Below are positions 52,040 through 60,963 of a DNA stretch of 64,000 nucleotides, piece by piece. Each line of letters starts with the position of its first letter. Within the stretch, counting starts at the first letter, position 1. This DNA comes from Halocatena pleomorpha. Its GTDB lineage: Archaea > Halobacteriota > Halobacteria > Halobacteriales > Haloarculaceae. The translations under genes were made by a program, and so were the position numbers. The stretch lies in the NCBI RefSeq assembly GCF_003862495.1, contig NZ_RRCH01000017.1, positions 1 to 64,000 of the forward strand, in the 5' to 3' direction. Below the pieces are notes generated by a model. It was given only the letters and a program-made list of their open reading frames with translations. It was not told the origin of the DNA and searched no databases.

Positions 52040-52768
52040 TCACTCCATCATCCGGCTCTCTGCTTGTTGACGGAGCTCCTCGGCTTGTGCGGCGACCTCT
52101 TCGGCTTCCTCGTCCTCTCCAAGCTCTTCAAGCGCCGTGGCTTTCTCTTCGAGGATGTCGGCGTTTCTGAACCCGAGCCGGAGCGCGTTGTTGAAACAGT
52201 CGACGGCTTCCTCGGCAAGACCACGCTCTGCGAGGAAAAAGCCCCGGTTGTACCACGCCTGCCCGAACCGTGGATCAAGTTCAACCGCGCGTTCCGCGTG
52301 GGATAGTGCCTGTTCCGATCGGCCGGATTCCCAGAGCGCGTAGGCGAGATTGGTTTCTGCGGTCGCGGCGTGTTCGCTTTCCTCATCAATCCGGAGCGCT
52401 TCCTGATACGCGCCGACCGCCGCGTCGTACTCCTCCAGTTGTGCGTGGGCAGCTCCTTTGTTCACCCGCGCCTCCTGTTCAAGGCGGTCGTCGTCGGTCA
52501 ACCGTGCGACGCGCTCGAACGTCTCGGTCGCCTGCTCGTACCGATTGATCTGTGTGTATTCGATGCCGATCTCGATGAGCCGCTCCACGTCGATGTCGTC
52601 CTGTGGCAGTTGGCCCACGTCGAGATTGTCTGTGAGCACCCGCGAATCCACGGGATCGACCTGACTCGGATCGATATCGAACTCGGGTTCGAGATCGAAC
52701 CCTTCGTAGGGATCATCAAATCCCTCTCCGTCGGAGAATCGGTGAGACGGATCACCGTCGTCAGCCAT
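52040..52768 (-). CDS. Tetratricopeptide repeat protein
   Basis: 242 aa. After an acidic N-terminal 65 residues, four to five TPR units follow ('IEIGIEYTQINRYEQATETF', 'AHAQLEEYDAAVGAYQEALR', 'LAYALWESGRSEQALSHAER', 'YNRGFFLAERGLAEEAVDCF'). TPRs mediate protein-protein contacts. It heads a three-gene operon with DUF424 and YigZ. Confidence 0.9.
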   Translation of the reverse strand: MADDGDPSHRFSDGEGFDDPYEGFDLEPEFDIDPSQVDPVDSRVLTDNLDVGQLPQDDIDVERLIEIGIEYTQINRYEQATETFERVARLTDDDRLEQEARVNKGAAHAQLEEYDAAVGAYQEALRIDEESEHAATAETNLAYALWESGRSEQALSHAERAVELDPRFGQAWYNRGFFLAERGLAEEAVDCFNNALRLGFRNADILEEKATALEELGEDEEAEEVAAQAEELRQQAESRMME

Positions 52769-52819
52769 GCGCGTGGTAGGGAGCAGGCACGGTTAAGCAC
52801 TGCGCCACGAAAACTGAGT

Positions 52820-53368
52820 ATGCGCCTGTTCATCAGCATCAACCTCGACACGGTCGACGAACTCCGAGCAGCACAAGCCCCGTTCGAGGCTCTCAGTGGG
52901 ATCCGTACCCTCGATCCCGAGCAGGTCCATTTCACCCTCAAGTTCATCGGTGAGTTGGACAAGCAGCAGCTCCCAGCCCTGCAGACGGCACTCTCTGAGG
53001 CAGTCGCGGACGCAGGGGTCCAGCCGTTCGATGTGGCAGTAGGCGGGTATGGGGCGTTTCCAGACCACGACTACATCACCGTCATATGGGTCGGCGTCCG
53101 GGACGGGGGCCACCAGTTCCACCGCCTCCACGACGCGATCGAACGGCGAACGGTCGATCTCGGCGTTGAACCGGCTGACCACTCGTTTACGCCACACGCG
53201 ACCATCGCACGCATGGATCACGCTGATGAAAAGGCACGCGTCCAAACCATACTCGAAGAGCGGGATCCGGACGTTGGATCAATACACGTATCGACCGTCG
53301 AACTCATGGAGAGCAGACGGACGCCCTCGGGATCCGAGTACCGAACCATACACACCGTCGAGCTGTAG
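52820..53368 (+). CDS. thpR: RNA 2',3'-cyclic phosphodiesterase
   Basis: 182 aa, the usual length. Two H-x-T-x motifs of the 2H phosphoesterase family are '[11 protein letters not shown]' and '[10 protein letters not shown]'. It opens 2',3'-cyclic phosphates of RNA to 2'-phosphates, linked to tRNA processing. The ATG at 52820 is chosen from the conserved 'MRLFISINL' N-terminus. It precedes the ribosomal protein operon by 47 bp. Confidence 0.94.
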   Translation: MRLFISINLDTVDELRAAQAPFEALSGIRTLDPEQVHFTLKFIGELDKQQLPALQTALSEAVADAGVQPFDVAVGGYGAFPDHDYITVIWVGVRDGGHQFHRLHDAIERRTVDLGVEPADHSFTPHATIARMDHADEKARVQTILEERDPDVGSIHVSTVELMESRRTPSGSEYRTIHTVEL

Positions 53369-53383
53369 AGCCAAAGGAACAAC

Positions 53384-53392
53384 CATTTAACT
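53384..53392 (+). promoter_or_regulatory. TATA box of the L39e operon
   Basis: CATTTAACT centred about 28 nt before the rpl39e ATG, consistent with a leaderless, strongly transcribed ribosomal operon. Confidence 0.55.
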
Positions 53393-53415
53393 ACCGCCGC
53401 GGAAATACCGATAAT

Positions 53416-53568
53416 ATGGGCAAGAAATCGAAGGCCAAGAAAAAGCGGCTAGCAAAGCTAGAGCGCCAAAACACCCGCGTTCCCGCGTGGGTGATGATGA
53501 AAACGGACCGCGAGGTCATGCAGAACCCGAAACGTCGCAGCTGGCGGCGAGGGAACACTGACGAGTAA
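53416..53568 (+). CDS. rpl39e: 50S ribosomal protein L39e
   Basis: 50 aa, very basic. '[20 protein letters not shown]' and the C-terminal '[14 protein letters not shown]' are the invariant L39e sequence. It lines the exit tunnel of the archaeal/eukaryotic ribosome. First gene of the operon rpl39e-rpl31e-tif6-rplX-pfdA-ftsY; 3 bp from the next start. Confidence 0.97.
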   Translation: MGKKSKAKKKRLAKLERQNTRVPAWVMMKTDREVMQNPKRRSWRRGNTDE

Positions 53569-53571
53569 CCC

Positions 53572-53847
53572 ATGAGTGCGAACGACTTCGAAGAACGGGT
53601 TGTTACGGTACCGCTGCGCGACGTGCTCGCGGAAGCAAAGCATAAACGCGCCGATAAGGCGATGAGCCTCATCCGCGCTCACCTCGCCAAACAGTTCGCC
53701 GTCGACGAAAGCGCCATTCGGCTCGATCCGTCGATCAACGAGACGGTCTGGTCTCGCGGACGCAAGAATCCGCCGCGGAAGCTCCGGGTTCATGCGGCAC
53801 GATTCGACGAAGAAGGCGAGCAGATCGTCGAGGCCGAAACCGCTTAA
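53572..53847 (+). CDS. rpl31e: 50S ribosomal protein L31e
   Basis: 91 aa. 'ERVVTVPLRDVLAEAKHKRA' and 'AIRLDPSINETVWSRGRKNP' match L31e, which sits near the tunnel exit. It is 3 bp from both neighbouring genes, so it is in the same operon as L39e and aIF6. Confidence 0.97.
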   Translation: MSANDFEERVVTVPLRDVLAEAKHKRADKAMSLIRAHLAKQFAVDESAIRLDPSINETVWSRGRKNPPRKLRVHAARFDEEGEQIVEAETA

Positions 53848-53850
53848 GCT

Positions 53851-54516
53851 GTGCTTCGCGCGACCCTTGCGGGCTCTTCGTACGTCGGGGTGTTTGCGGT
53901 CGCCACCGACGACTGTCTTCTCATTCGGCCCAACGTTGAGGACGATCTCCGCACAGCGTTCGTAGAGGAACTCGACGTTCCATCCGTCGAGACCACCATC
54001 GGTGGTTCGGGAACCGTCGGCGCGCTCCTGACGGGCAACGAGAACGGACTGCTCGTGAGCAACCGCATTCGCGAGACCGAACTCCAGCGCATCCGTTCAG
54101 TCGTTGATCTTCCTGTAACGGAGCTACCGGGAACCATCAACGCGGCGGGGAACGTCGTGCTCGCAAACGATACCGGTGCGTACGTCCATCCGGACCTCTC
54201 CGACGCGGCGGTCGACACCGTCTCCGACGCGCTCTCCGTGCCGGTCGAGCGCGGCGAGCTCGCGGGGGTTCGAACCGTGGGAACCGCCGCCGTCGTGACG
54301 AACGCGGGCGTACTCTGTCACCCCAAAGCAACTGACGGTGAACTCGACTTCCTTGAGGACCTCCTCGGCGTGCGTGCCGATATCGGGACCATCAATTACG
54401 GCGCGCCGTTGGTCGGTTCGGGGTTGATAGCAAACGCCAACGGCTACGTCGCTGGACAGGATTCGACCGGACCAGAACTCGGCCGCATCGAAGACGCACT
54501 TGGCTATATCGACTAG
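53851..54516 (+). CDS. Translation initiation factor aIF6
   Basis: 221 aa with five pseudo-repeats of the IF6 pentein fold ('[17 protein letters not shown]', '[19 protein letters not shown]', '[18 protein letters not shown]'). It binds the large subunit to prevent premature joining of 30S and 50S. It starts at a GTG (53851), 3 bp after rpl31e. The L39e-L31e-IF6 order is conserved in many archaea. Confidence 0.96.
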   Translation: MLRATLAGSSYVGVFAVATDDCLLIRPNVEDDLRTAFVEELDVPSVETTIGGSGTVGALLTGNENGLLVSNRIRETELQRIRSVVDLPVTELPGTINAAGNVVLANDTGAYVHPDLSDAAVDTVSDALSVPVERGELAGVRTVGTAAVVTNAGVLCHPKATDGELDFLEDLLGVRADIGTINYGAPLVGSGLIANANGYVAGQDSTGPELGRIEDALGYID

Positions 54517-54551
54517 CAACATTCTTCCCCCTTGCAGCCACATGAGCGTAT

Positions 54552-54725
54552 ATGAGTGAGTTCACCGTTAGGGGCCGCTTCCAGACCCGAGAAGGGTACC
54601 AACAGTTTGAACGAACGACCACCGCCGAAAACGAAGCCGTTGCGATCGAGCACACCTACGCCGATTTCGGCTCTGAGCACGGGCTGAAACGCACACAGGT
54701 CGACATCGAGGGGGTATCCCAATGA
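54552..54725 (+). CDS. rplX: 50S ribosomal protein L18Ae/LX
   Basis: 57 aa. 'FTVRGRFQTREGYQQFERT' and 'AIEHTYADFGSEHGLKRTQV' are diagnostic for archaeal LX (L18a/L20a). It is a peripheral large-subunit protein. It overlaps pfdA by 4 nt (ATGA). Confidence 0.95.
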   Translation: MSEFTVRGRFQTREGYQQFERTTTAENEAVAIEHTYADFGSEHGLKRTQVDIEGVSQ

Positions 54726-55168
54726 GTGCTGGCGGTGGGGGCCTCCGACAACTCCAAGAACAGCTTGAAGCCATCGACGAAGAGGTCACGGCCCTGAAAG
54801 AAGATATCGAGGAGCTACAGACCGAGAAAGCCGAGGCGGACGAAGCGATCGCCGCGCTTGATCGACTCGAAACCGACGACACCGTGCAGGTGCCACTCGG
54901 CGGCGACGCGTACGTTCGCGCGGAGATACAGGATGTCGACGAGATTGTCGTGTCCCTCGGAGGGGGATACGCTGCCGAACGCGACCGTGAGGGTGCGGCC
55001 GAGAGCCTCGAACACAAAAAAGACGCCCTCGACGATCGCATCAGTTCGATCCAGTCGGAAATCAGCGAGCTGGAGTCTGAAAGCGACGAGCTCGAACAGC
55101 AGGCACAACAGATGCAACAACAACAGCTCCAGCAGATGCAACAGCAGTTCCAACAACCAGACGAGTAA
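54722..55168 (+). CDS. pfdA: Prefoldin subunit alpha
   Basis: 148 aa. Two coiled-coil arms (about residues 8-45 and 95-145) flank a beta-hairpin centre ('TVQVPLGGDAYVRAEI', 'IVVSLGGGYAAERDREGA'). Prefoldin binds unfolded chains and hands them to the thermosome. The Gln/Met-rich tail at the end is low-complexity. Overlaps rplX; ftsY begins 10 bp later. Confidence 0.96.
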   Translation: MSAGGGGLRQLQEQLEAIDEEVTALKEDIEELQTEKAEADEAIAALDRLETDDTVQVPLGGDAYVRAEIQDVDEIVVSLGGGYAAERDREGAAESLEHKKDALDDRISSIQSEISELESESDELEQQAQQMQQQQLQQMQQQFQQPDE

Positions 55169-55178
55169 ACGATGACGC

Positions 55179-56279
55179 ATGTTCGAGGGACTTAAAGAAA
55201 CACTCGATCGGTTCAAAGACGACGTTGAAGAACAAGCCGAAAGTGTCGACGCTGACGCCGAAGTCGACGCGGACGCCGCCGACGTCGAACAGGAAGAGAC
55301 GACGGACGAACGAGACGACGCAGCACCCCCAGAGCGAGACTCGTCGGCCGAAACCGCAGACGACGACCGCGAGGTGTCTGTTGGCTTTGGCAAGCGGGCC
55401 AAAGCGTTCGCAACAGGGGGCGTCATCATCCAACCCGAGCATCTCGACGAACCGCTTGAGACCCTCGAATTCTCGTTGCTGTCCAGTGACGTAGAGATGG
55501 GCGTCGCTGAGGAGATTCTCACGGGAATCCGTGAGAACCTCGAAGGCACAGTCAGGGCACAGGTACAGTCGACGGACATGATCCTCGAATCGGCGCTCAA
55601 AGAGGCGTTACTCGACGTGATCAGCGTCGGCCAGTTCGATTTCGATCAGCACGTCGCAGAGTCTGACAAGCCTCTCGTCATGGTGTTCACTGGCGTCAAC
55701 GGCGTCGGAAAGACGACAACCATTGCGAAACTCGCGCGTTATTTCGAACGACAAGGGTATTCGGCAGTGCTCGCAAACGGCGACACCTATCGAGCGGGAG
55801 CGAACGAACAGCTCCGTGAGCACGCCGACGCGCTCGATACGAAGTTCATCGCCCACGAACAGGGCGGCGATCCGACGGCCGTTCTCTACGACGCTGTCGA
55901 GTACGCAGGCGCAAACGACGTAGACATCGTTCTTGGGGACACTGCTGGGCGACTCCACACCAGCAACGACCTGATGGCCCAACTCGAAAAGATTGATCGC
56001 GTTGTTGATCCGGATATGACCCTGTTCGTAGACGAGGCCGTCGCCGGACAGGACGCCGTTCAGCGCGCGTCCGAATTCGATGACGCGGCCGCGATCGACG
56101 GCGCGATCCTCACCAAAGCGGACGCCGACCCACAGGGCGGTGCAGCGATCTCGATCGCTCACGTCACCGGGAAACCCATTCTCTTTCTCGGTGTTGGGCA
56201 GGGGTACGACGATATCGAACGGTTCGATCCCGAACGGATCACCGATCGCCTGCTCGAAACTGACGTCGAAAACCACTGA
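55179..56279 (+). CDS. ftsY: Signal recognition particle receptor FtsY
   Basis: 366 aa. An acidic N-terminal A domain (about 70 residues, Asp/Glu-rich) leads to the NG domains: G1 'FTGVNGVGKTTTIAKLARYF', 'NGDTYRAGANEQLREHAD', 'LGDTAGRLHTSNDLMAQLEK', 'LTKADADPQGGAAISI'. It docks SRP-ribosome complexes at the membrane. It closes the translation/secretion operon. Confidence 0.97.
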   Translation: MFEGLKETLDRFKDDVEEQAESVDADAEVDADAADVEQEETTDERDDAAPPERDSSAETADDDREVSVGFGKRAKAFATGGVIIQPEHLDEPLETLEFSLLSSDVEMGVAEEILTGIRENLEGTVRAQVQSTDMILESALKEALLDVISVGQFDFDQHVAESDKPLVMVFTGVNGVGKTTTIAKLARYFERQGYSAVLANGDTYRAGANEQLREHADALDTKFIAHEQGGDPTAVLYDAVEYAGANDVDIVLGDTAGRLHTSNDLMAQLEKIDRVVDPDMTLFVDEAVAGQDAVQRASEFDDAAAIDGAILTKADADPQGGAAISIAHVTGKPILFLGVGQGYDDIERFDPERITDRLLETDVENH

Positions 56280-56608
56280 CTGCTGGCCGACGCCCGAATC
56301 TCAAAAGGGAACGATCCGGGCGTCAGATGACTGCTCCGGATCAGGATCATGTTGTACTGTTCGTAAGTACTATTGATAGGAACGATAACCAGGCCAGGTA
56401 GCCAGTCACCTGTCGTGCCCCGACTTAACAGGTTCGACTGGCTACGTCTAATCGTCATTTTTTATTCGATATGCACCATCCGTTCCGTCCCGATTGATGG
56501 ATCGACCGGTGATGAGTGTGAGTAACACAGCATCGAGAACCGTCGGGGTAGACATAGCATATAGATATATCGAAAATTATAACATTTATTGTATCTTCGT
56601 AATAGTGG
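56280..56608. other. Intergenic region after ftsY
   Basis: 329 bp without a gene I can support. The only notable content is the strong hairpin at 56398-56445 and, near the end, AT-rich DNA with a TATA-like ACATTTATTG (about 56581-56590) roughly 24 nt before the zinc-ribbon gene. Confidence 0.5.
56398..56445. repeat. Long imperfect hairpin
   Basis: GTAGCCAGTC (56398-56407) pairs with GACTGGCTAC (56436-56445), and ACCTGT (56408-56413) with ACAGGT (56428-56433), a 16-bp stem with a two-base bulge and a 14-nt loop. Downstream on the plus strand a T7 tract begins at about 56458. It may be the ftsY terminator, a structured small RNA or the relic of a small mobile element. Confidence 0.5.
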
Positions 56609-57052
56609 ATGAAAAACGACAGGGATCGATCGACGAGAGCCGACTCGTCAGGGTGGGCTGAGAAACCGGACGAACAGAGAGCGATCACAGGACCCGGAGA
56701 GGCGTACTGCATGAGTTGCGGGGAACTGATCGAAGAAGCAGCCGCAATGTGCCCCCGCTGTGGCAGCGAACAGCCTCGAGCTGTCGACAGCCGATCGGAT
56801 CGAAGTCTCACGGAGCGGCGGCAGTACGAACTCGAACAGGTCGCCACAAAGAGCAGGATCATCGGGATGGTTCTCGGATTTTTTGCCCCACCGATCAGTT
56901 ACGTGTACGTGAACAAATGGGGATGGGCACTCCTGAACGTTTTTACGCTCAACTACCTCCTCCTTGGCTTCGTCATCGTGCCACTCCATATTTCGAACAT
57001 CATCTCAAACGCTAAAGAACGGCTTCGGACAGCCGGTGTCGGCGGGTACTGA
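56609..57052 (+). CDS. Zinc-ribbon membrane protein
   Basis: 147 aa. A four-Cys zinc ribbon ('YCMSCGELIEEAAAMCPRCG', Cys34/37/48/51) is followed by a charged linker and two transmembrane helices ('IGMVLGFFAPPISYVYV', 'LNVFTLNYLLLGFVIVPLH'). Such proteins are common in haloarchaea and have no assigned function. A TATA-like ACATTTATTG lies upstream. Stand-alone gene, followed by the tRNA on the opposite strand. Confidence 0.82.
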   Translation: MKNDRDRSTRADSSGWAEKPDEQRAITGPGEAYCMSCGELIEEAAAMCPRCGSEQPRAVDSRSDRSLTERRQYELEQVATKSRIIGMVLGFFAPPISYVYVNKWGWALLNVFTLNYLLLGFVIVPLHISNIISNAKERLRTAGVGGY

Positions 57053-57071
57053 GGTCTGCAAAAAATGACCA

Positions 57072-57142
57072 TGCGCCGACCGGGATTTGAACCCGGGCTA
57101 TGGGCTTGGAAGGCCCATGTCCTACCACTAGACTACCGGCGC
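57072..57142 (-). tRNA. tRNA-Gly (TCC)
   Basis: 71 nt including the discriminator. The acceptor stem GCGCCGG pairs at the two ends (GGCGC at the 3' side), the D-arm is 'TAGTCTAGTGGTAGGACA', the anticodon loop CTTCCAA gives anticodon TCC, and the T-arm is 'CCGGGTTCAAATCCCGG'. No intron is seen. Reads GGA/GGG-type glycine codons. Confidence 0.95.
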
Positions 57143-57242
57143 GTATCGCTTCGTCCTAGAGGACATCTATGGGTGAGGGCGCGGTCACTGATAAATATGC
57201 CCATCCACGACGACGCGAACGACGCACGGTAACATCATCAGT

Positions 57243-57884
57243 TCAGTCCCTGTCGGTTCCGAGGACCGCATAACAGTTTCCATTGCTAGTGAAGACATCC
57301 TGTACATCGCCAGCGCTGTCACGCACGTCGCGCTCGAATTCCTCGGGATCGTAGATGTGGTAGAATCGATCGACAGTCTCGCCATCGGGGAGCGTCCAGT
57401 CGACCGTTGTGTCGAATCCCGTGGTCGCCTCGAACGTGGGATGGACAGTGCTCCAGACGCTCACTAGTGCTCGTCCTGACGGCGCGAGCACGCGGGCGAG
57501 TTCGTCGAGGCTGCGGAGTCGCGTCGCGCGCGTCGGGAGATGATGGAGCGCAGCGATGTACACCGCAACGTCGACACTCTCCGAGCGAAGCGGAAGGTCG
57601 GCGGCGTCGGTTTGTAGCAACTCGACGGTTCGGCCGCCGGTACGGTCGCGGGCCGTTTCGAGGATCGAGCGACTCAGATCAGCACAGACGACGGTATCGA
57701 CATGTGGGACCAGTAGCTCGGCGTGCCGGCCGTTGCCACAACCGAGATCGAGTGCGGTCGAGTCAGCGGAGCCCTCGGTCTCCGTCTCGATGAACCGCTC
57801 GACATCGGGCCACGCGTGGGCACGGGTCTGGGCGAAATGTTCCGCGATACGGTCGTACGTTCGGCGTACCTCCCGACGGCGCAT
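57243..57884 (-). CDS. SAM-dependent methyltransferase (Trm9-like class I)
   Basis: 213 aa. 'REVRRTYDRIAEHFAQTRAH' begins the fold; motif I 'ALDLGCGNGRHAELLVPHV' binds SAM, then 'VVCADLSRSILETARDR' and 'VYIAALHHLPTRATRLRSL'. The 'YDRIAxHFxxTR' N-terminus recalls Trm9/ABH8-type tRNA wobble-uridine methyltransferases. The ATG at 57884 fits that start; one at 57944 would add 20 basic residues. It is divergent from the uracil-DNA glycosylase with a short shared promoter region. Confidence 0.83.
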   Translation of the reverse strand: MRRREVRRTYDRIAEHFAQTRAHAWPDVERFIETETEGSADSTALDLGCGNGRHAELLVPHVDTVVCADLSRSILETARDRTGGRTVELLQTDAADLPLRSESVDVAVYIAALHHLPTRATRLRSLDELARVLAPSGRALVSVWSTVHPTFEATTGFDTTVDWTLPDGETVDRFYHIYDPEEFERDVRDSAGDVQDVFTSNGNCYAVLGTDRD

Positions 57885-57968
57885 ACGCGCAGTTACAGAC
57901 CGACCGTAATGAGCGTGTGGATCAGTGGAACTCGACAGGCTCACCCCGGTACCGCCGGTAGTCCACGC

Positions 57969-58592
57969 ATGGCCGAGTACCCCGATCCCGATCAGCAGAA
58001 TCAGCTTACAGAGGCGTGTACGCGGTGTTCGGCGTTAGCCGCATCGCGGGAACACATCTCGTGGGGCGTCGGGCCACGGAACGCCGATCTCGTGGTGGTT
58101 GGCGAAGCGCCAGGGGCTGGGACACCCGACGCCGACCGCTGGAAGGGTGGTAATTGGACTGGGATGGCGTACACAGCCCGCCACTCCGGTCGAAAGATCC
58201 GCGAGATGATGGCCGCAGTCGGCTATCCCGACGCTTACTATACGAATGCTGTCAAGTGCTTTCCTAGCGACGGGACAGGATCGAACCGCGAACCGACCAC
58301 CGAAGAACGCGCGAACTGCCGGCCGTATCTCCGCCAAGAGATCGAAGAGATCGCCCCCCGCTGCGTCGTTGCGACTGGAAAACACGCGACGCAGTCGCTG
58401 CTCGCCGTGGAAGGACGAACGATCGATGGTTTTCTCGAAACAGTGCTCGACCCGATCAACTGTCCGACGCTGGGTCGGCCCGTACTCCCGCTTCTCCATC
58501 CGTCCTATCAATCCGTGTGGCTCTCGCGGCTCGGCTACACGCACGACTCGTATCGCAACGCCATTCAGGAGGCGCTCGACTCGATCACATGA
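57969..58592 (+). CDS. Uracil-DNA glycosylase family protein (Fe-S type 4/5-like)
   Basis: 207 aa. Cys residues 'EACTRCSALAASRE', 'NAVKCFPSDG' and 'ERANCRPYL' can supply the 4Fe-4S cluster of family 4/5 enzymes. Motif A is 'VVVGEAPGAGTPDADRWKGG', less like the family-4 'GEAPGxxED', and motif B is 'LPLLHPSYQSVW'. It removes uracil or other damaged bases from DNA. The ATG at 57969 is chosen; an ATG at 57909 is possible. Confidence 0.86.
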   Translation: MAEYPDPDQQNQLTEACTRCSALAASREHISWGVGPRNADLVVVGEAPGAGTPDADRWKGGNWTGMAYTARHSGRKIREMMAAVGYPDAYYTNAVKCFPSDGTGSNREPTTEERANCRPYLRQEIEEIAPRCVVATGKHATQSLLAVEGRTIDGFLETVLDPINCPTLGRPVLPLLHPSYQSVWLSRLGYTHDSYRNAIQEALDSIT

Positions 58593-58604
58593 GGAGTCGC
58601 GTGA

Positions 58605-59342
58605 TCAGACAAGGAGATCACCACCGTCGACGCGGATCACGGTGCCCGTTGTGTGCGGATTCAACACAGCGAACAGGACCGTGTCGGCAACGTCTTCGGG
58701 TTCCCCGATTCGATCGGCAGGAAGCGCGCGAGCCACGGTTTGGCGGGTGTCGTCGGCAAGACCGATCGTGTCGACACGGCCGGGACTGACAGCGTTGACG
58801 CGAACCGGACCGGTTTCGACAGCGAGATACTTCATCAGTGTTTCGAGCGCCGCGTTCCCGATACCGGTGGCGGCAAACTGCACTGCCGGTCGCTCGGCCG
58901 TGGTCCCCGTGATGAACGTCACGGAGCTTCCCTTTCCGAGCCGTTCGACCCCGTGCTTTGCGGCGTAGTACGACCGCCAAAACACCGAATCGATGATCGC
59001 ACGAAACGTTTCGGTGTCGGTCTCTGTGACACCGCCCGTGGGTCTGGCGCTGCCGGCACACACGAGATGGTCGAACTCAGTTTCATCGAAGAACGCTTTC
59101 ACCGCCGCTTCGTCCGTGCTTTCGAGTGTCTGCTCATCGATGCGCGTTCGGTCTAAAGAGCCTGATTCAGTATCCTCACGGGTGGAAGACAGTTCCTCGG
59201 GTGACTCGTCCGGACGGCCCGTGATGAGCACCTCACCCCCCTGATCAGCGATGGCTCGCGCCGTTGCGAGACCGACGCTCGAATAGCCATCAGTGACAAC
59301 GACACGCTCATCCGTCAATGTGGTCCCGACTGCGGCGTGCAT
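58605..59342 (-). CDS. SDR-family protein with altered catalytic residues
   Basis: 245 aa. The Rossmann start is 'VVVTDGYSSVGLATARAIAD' and the C-terminal 'RVNAVSPGRVDTIGLADD' and 'TVIRVDGGDLLV' are typical of SDRs. The active-site region reads 'FAATGIGNAALETLMKYLA', so the Y-x-x-x-K pair is Thr-x-x-x-Asn here. SDRs without Tyr/Lys exist as a bacterial-archaeal branch; normal reductase chemistry is unlikely. It converges on the glycosylase gene with 12 bp between stops. Confidence 0.82.
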   Translation of the reverse strand: MHAAVGTTLTDERVVVTDGYSSVGLATARAIADQGGEVLITGRPDESPEELSSTREDTESGSLDRTRIDEQTLESTDEAAVKAFFDETEFDHLVCAGSARPTGGVTETDTETFRAIIDSVFWRSYYAAKHGVERLGKGSSVTFITGTTAERPAVQFAATGIGNAALETLMKYLAVETGPVRVNAVSPGRVDTIGLADDTRQTVARALPADRIGEPEDVADTVLFAVLNPHTTGTVIRVDGGDLLV

Positions 59343-59515
59343 ACGACTGGCCTATCGTGAAGAAGACTACTGATTATTCGGGTAGGATTCAGCGGATTCC
59401 CATCTTGCGGTAGTATTTCCTGTCTACCGAAACGAACAAAATTATTTTCCATTGTAATTACTAATATTATATAACAATCAGAAGGATTTTTAACGGCTTC
59501 GGATGATTCAAACGT

Positions 59516-59848
59516 ATGGTTCGATCTGGGACGGCACCCGACGCTCGAACGACAGCACCCGTGATTCTACCGGGGGTCGTTTTACTTCTACTCGATCGAA
59601 TAGACCTGCCGATTGGGATCTCGAAAGCGGAACAGATGTTGTGTTCGAGTGGGTTCAACATCGGGCAGCTCGTGGTGCTCGGGTTAGGCATGATCTCGGC
59701 GTACTTCCTGTTGAAAGCGGTCATTCGGGCGGTCAACCGACAAGTACGGGGAGGCGCGTACTCGCTCGTCGCTGGGATCCTCCCGCTTTGCATCCCGACG
59801 GCTTTGACCGTACTCGGCGTCGATACCACCTGCTTGCTTCCGTGGTGA
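59516..59848 (+). CDS. Small membrane protein (110 aa)
   Basis: Three hydrophobic segments (about residues 14-30, 48-68, and 82-106), with two Cys near the ends of the loops. No family is recognised. It is preceded by a 173-bp AT-rich gap with TATA-like sequences ('ATATTATATAAC', 59464-59475), and is transcribed toward the convergent UspA gene. Confidence 0.65.
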   Translation: MVRSGTAPDARTTAPVILPGVVLLLLDRIDLPIGISKAEQMLCSSGFNIGQLVVLGLGMISAYFLLKAVIRAVNRQVRGGAYSLVAGILPLCIPTALTVLGVDTTCLLPW

Positions 59849-59890
59849 GCGGGCGGACGGTCACGAGTCGTGAGGCCGAACCACTCACGG

Positions 59891-60286
59891 TTACTGTTCT
59901 TCCGTGTGGCACACTAACACAGGCCGAGTGGTGCTGAGAATGATTCCCTGTGTGACGCTGCCGAAGACCGCTTTTCCGGTGGGTGATCGTTTTCGGCCTG
60001 CGATACAGATCCGCTCTGCGTCGATTTCCTCCGCTGTTTCGAGAATCACCGTCGTCGGGTCTCCGTCGATGCGCATGAGATCGGTTCCGATTCCGGCGTC
60101 CGCAAGGATGTCTTGGGCGATCGTGATGGCAGGCATCTCCTCGATCGGTGTCGGATCCGATTCGGTGGTTACGTGGAGGAGTGTTGCGTGGATGTCCGTG
60201 GCGTTCGTCGGGTGGTTGACGACGGTCTCGGCCTGTGTTCGTGCGCGTGATTCGTTCCCGTCGATCGTGAGCAGATACTCGTACAT
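59891..60286 (-). CDS. Universal stress protein UspA family
   Basis: 131 aa. 'YEYLLTIDGNESRARTQAET' begins the alpha/beta fold and 'ERICIAGRKRSPTGKAVFGS' plus 'TRPVLVCH' is the ATP-binding G-2x-G-9x-G-S-type loop near the C-terminus. These proteins bind ATP and accumulate under stress. The ATG at 60286 is the standard Usp start; the longer frame upstream crosses the promoter of the HIT gene. Confidence 0.9.
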   Translation of the reverse strand: MYEYLLTIDGNESRARTQAETVVNHPTNATDIHATLLHVTTESDPTPIEEMPAITIAQDILADAGIGTDLMRIDGDPTTVILETAEEIDAERICIAGRKRSPTGKAVFGSVTQGIILSTTRPVLVCHTEEQ

Positions 60287-60379
60287 ACGTACTGTCCCGG
60301 CGCGTGCGCTCATTAAGGTGCGCCCTGACAGAAGCTGGTTGCGGGAAACATATTTGAGGCGGGCAAGAGATTGACGGCT

Positions 60380-60805
60380 ATGAGCGATGACTGTATCTTT
60401 TGTTCGATCGTAGCCGGTGAACTCCCTAGCCACACCGTCTACGAGACCGAGGACACGCTCGCGTTCTTGGACGCGAATCCACTCGCTCCCGGCCACGTGC
60501 TCGTGATTCCCAAAGCACACCACGAACGGTTGGACGATCTTCCCGAAGAGCTAGCGGGGACTGTGCTCGAAACGCTGTATCAGTTGGTGTCACCGGTCGA
60601 GACGGCGGTCGAAGCGGACGGAACGACTGTCGCGTTCAACAACGGGCCGGCTGCGGGTCAGGAGGTTCCGCACGTCCACGGCCACATTATCCCTCGATTC
60701 GACGACGACGACGGTGGTCCGATTCACGCGGTCGCTGGCTCGCCACCGGAGCTGAGTGATGCGGAACTCAAGACGATCGCGGACGATATCACAGACCGAA
60801 CGTAA
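60380..60805 (+). CDS. HIT family protein
   Basis: 141 aa. The catalytic triad motif 'VPHVHGHIIPRF' is intact, and 'DDCIFCSIVAGELPSH' supplies the zinc Cys pair. HIT enzymes hydrolyse nucleotide phosphoramidates or dinucleoside polyphosphates. A TATA-like ACATATTTGA lies about 27 nt upstream of the ATG at 60380, which favours that start over the TTG at 60371. Confidence 0.94.
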   Translation: MSDDCIFCSIVAGELPSHTVYETEDTLAFLDANPLAPGHVLVIPKAHHERLDDLPEELAGTVLETLYQLVSPVETAVEADGTTVAFNNGPAAGQEVPHVHGHIIPRFDDDDGGPIHAVAGSPPELSDAELKTIADDITDRT

Positions 60806-60963
60806 CCAGTGAGATAACAGCGACGTGACGGACAACCCCCGGTGTGCGTACGTATATCGTGACAAATGCTATTACACACCACACCGCAGTTACAACTGCG
60901 CCCACTCCGCAGACAGAGAGACGGCGAACGAGATTTTCGAGGTGGGCGCGGAGGAGACCACCC

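Noticed and set aside
55081-55165. CAG/CAA-rich tract as a tandem repeat
   Set aside because: It encodes the Gln/Met-rich end of prefoldin alpha; the repeat is imperfect and coding.
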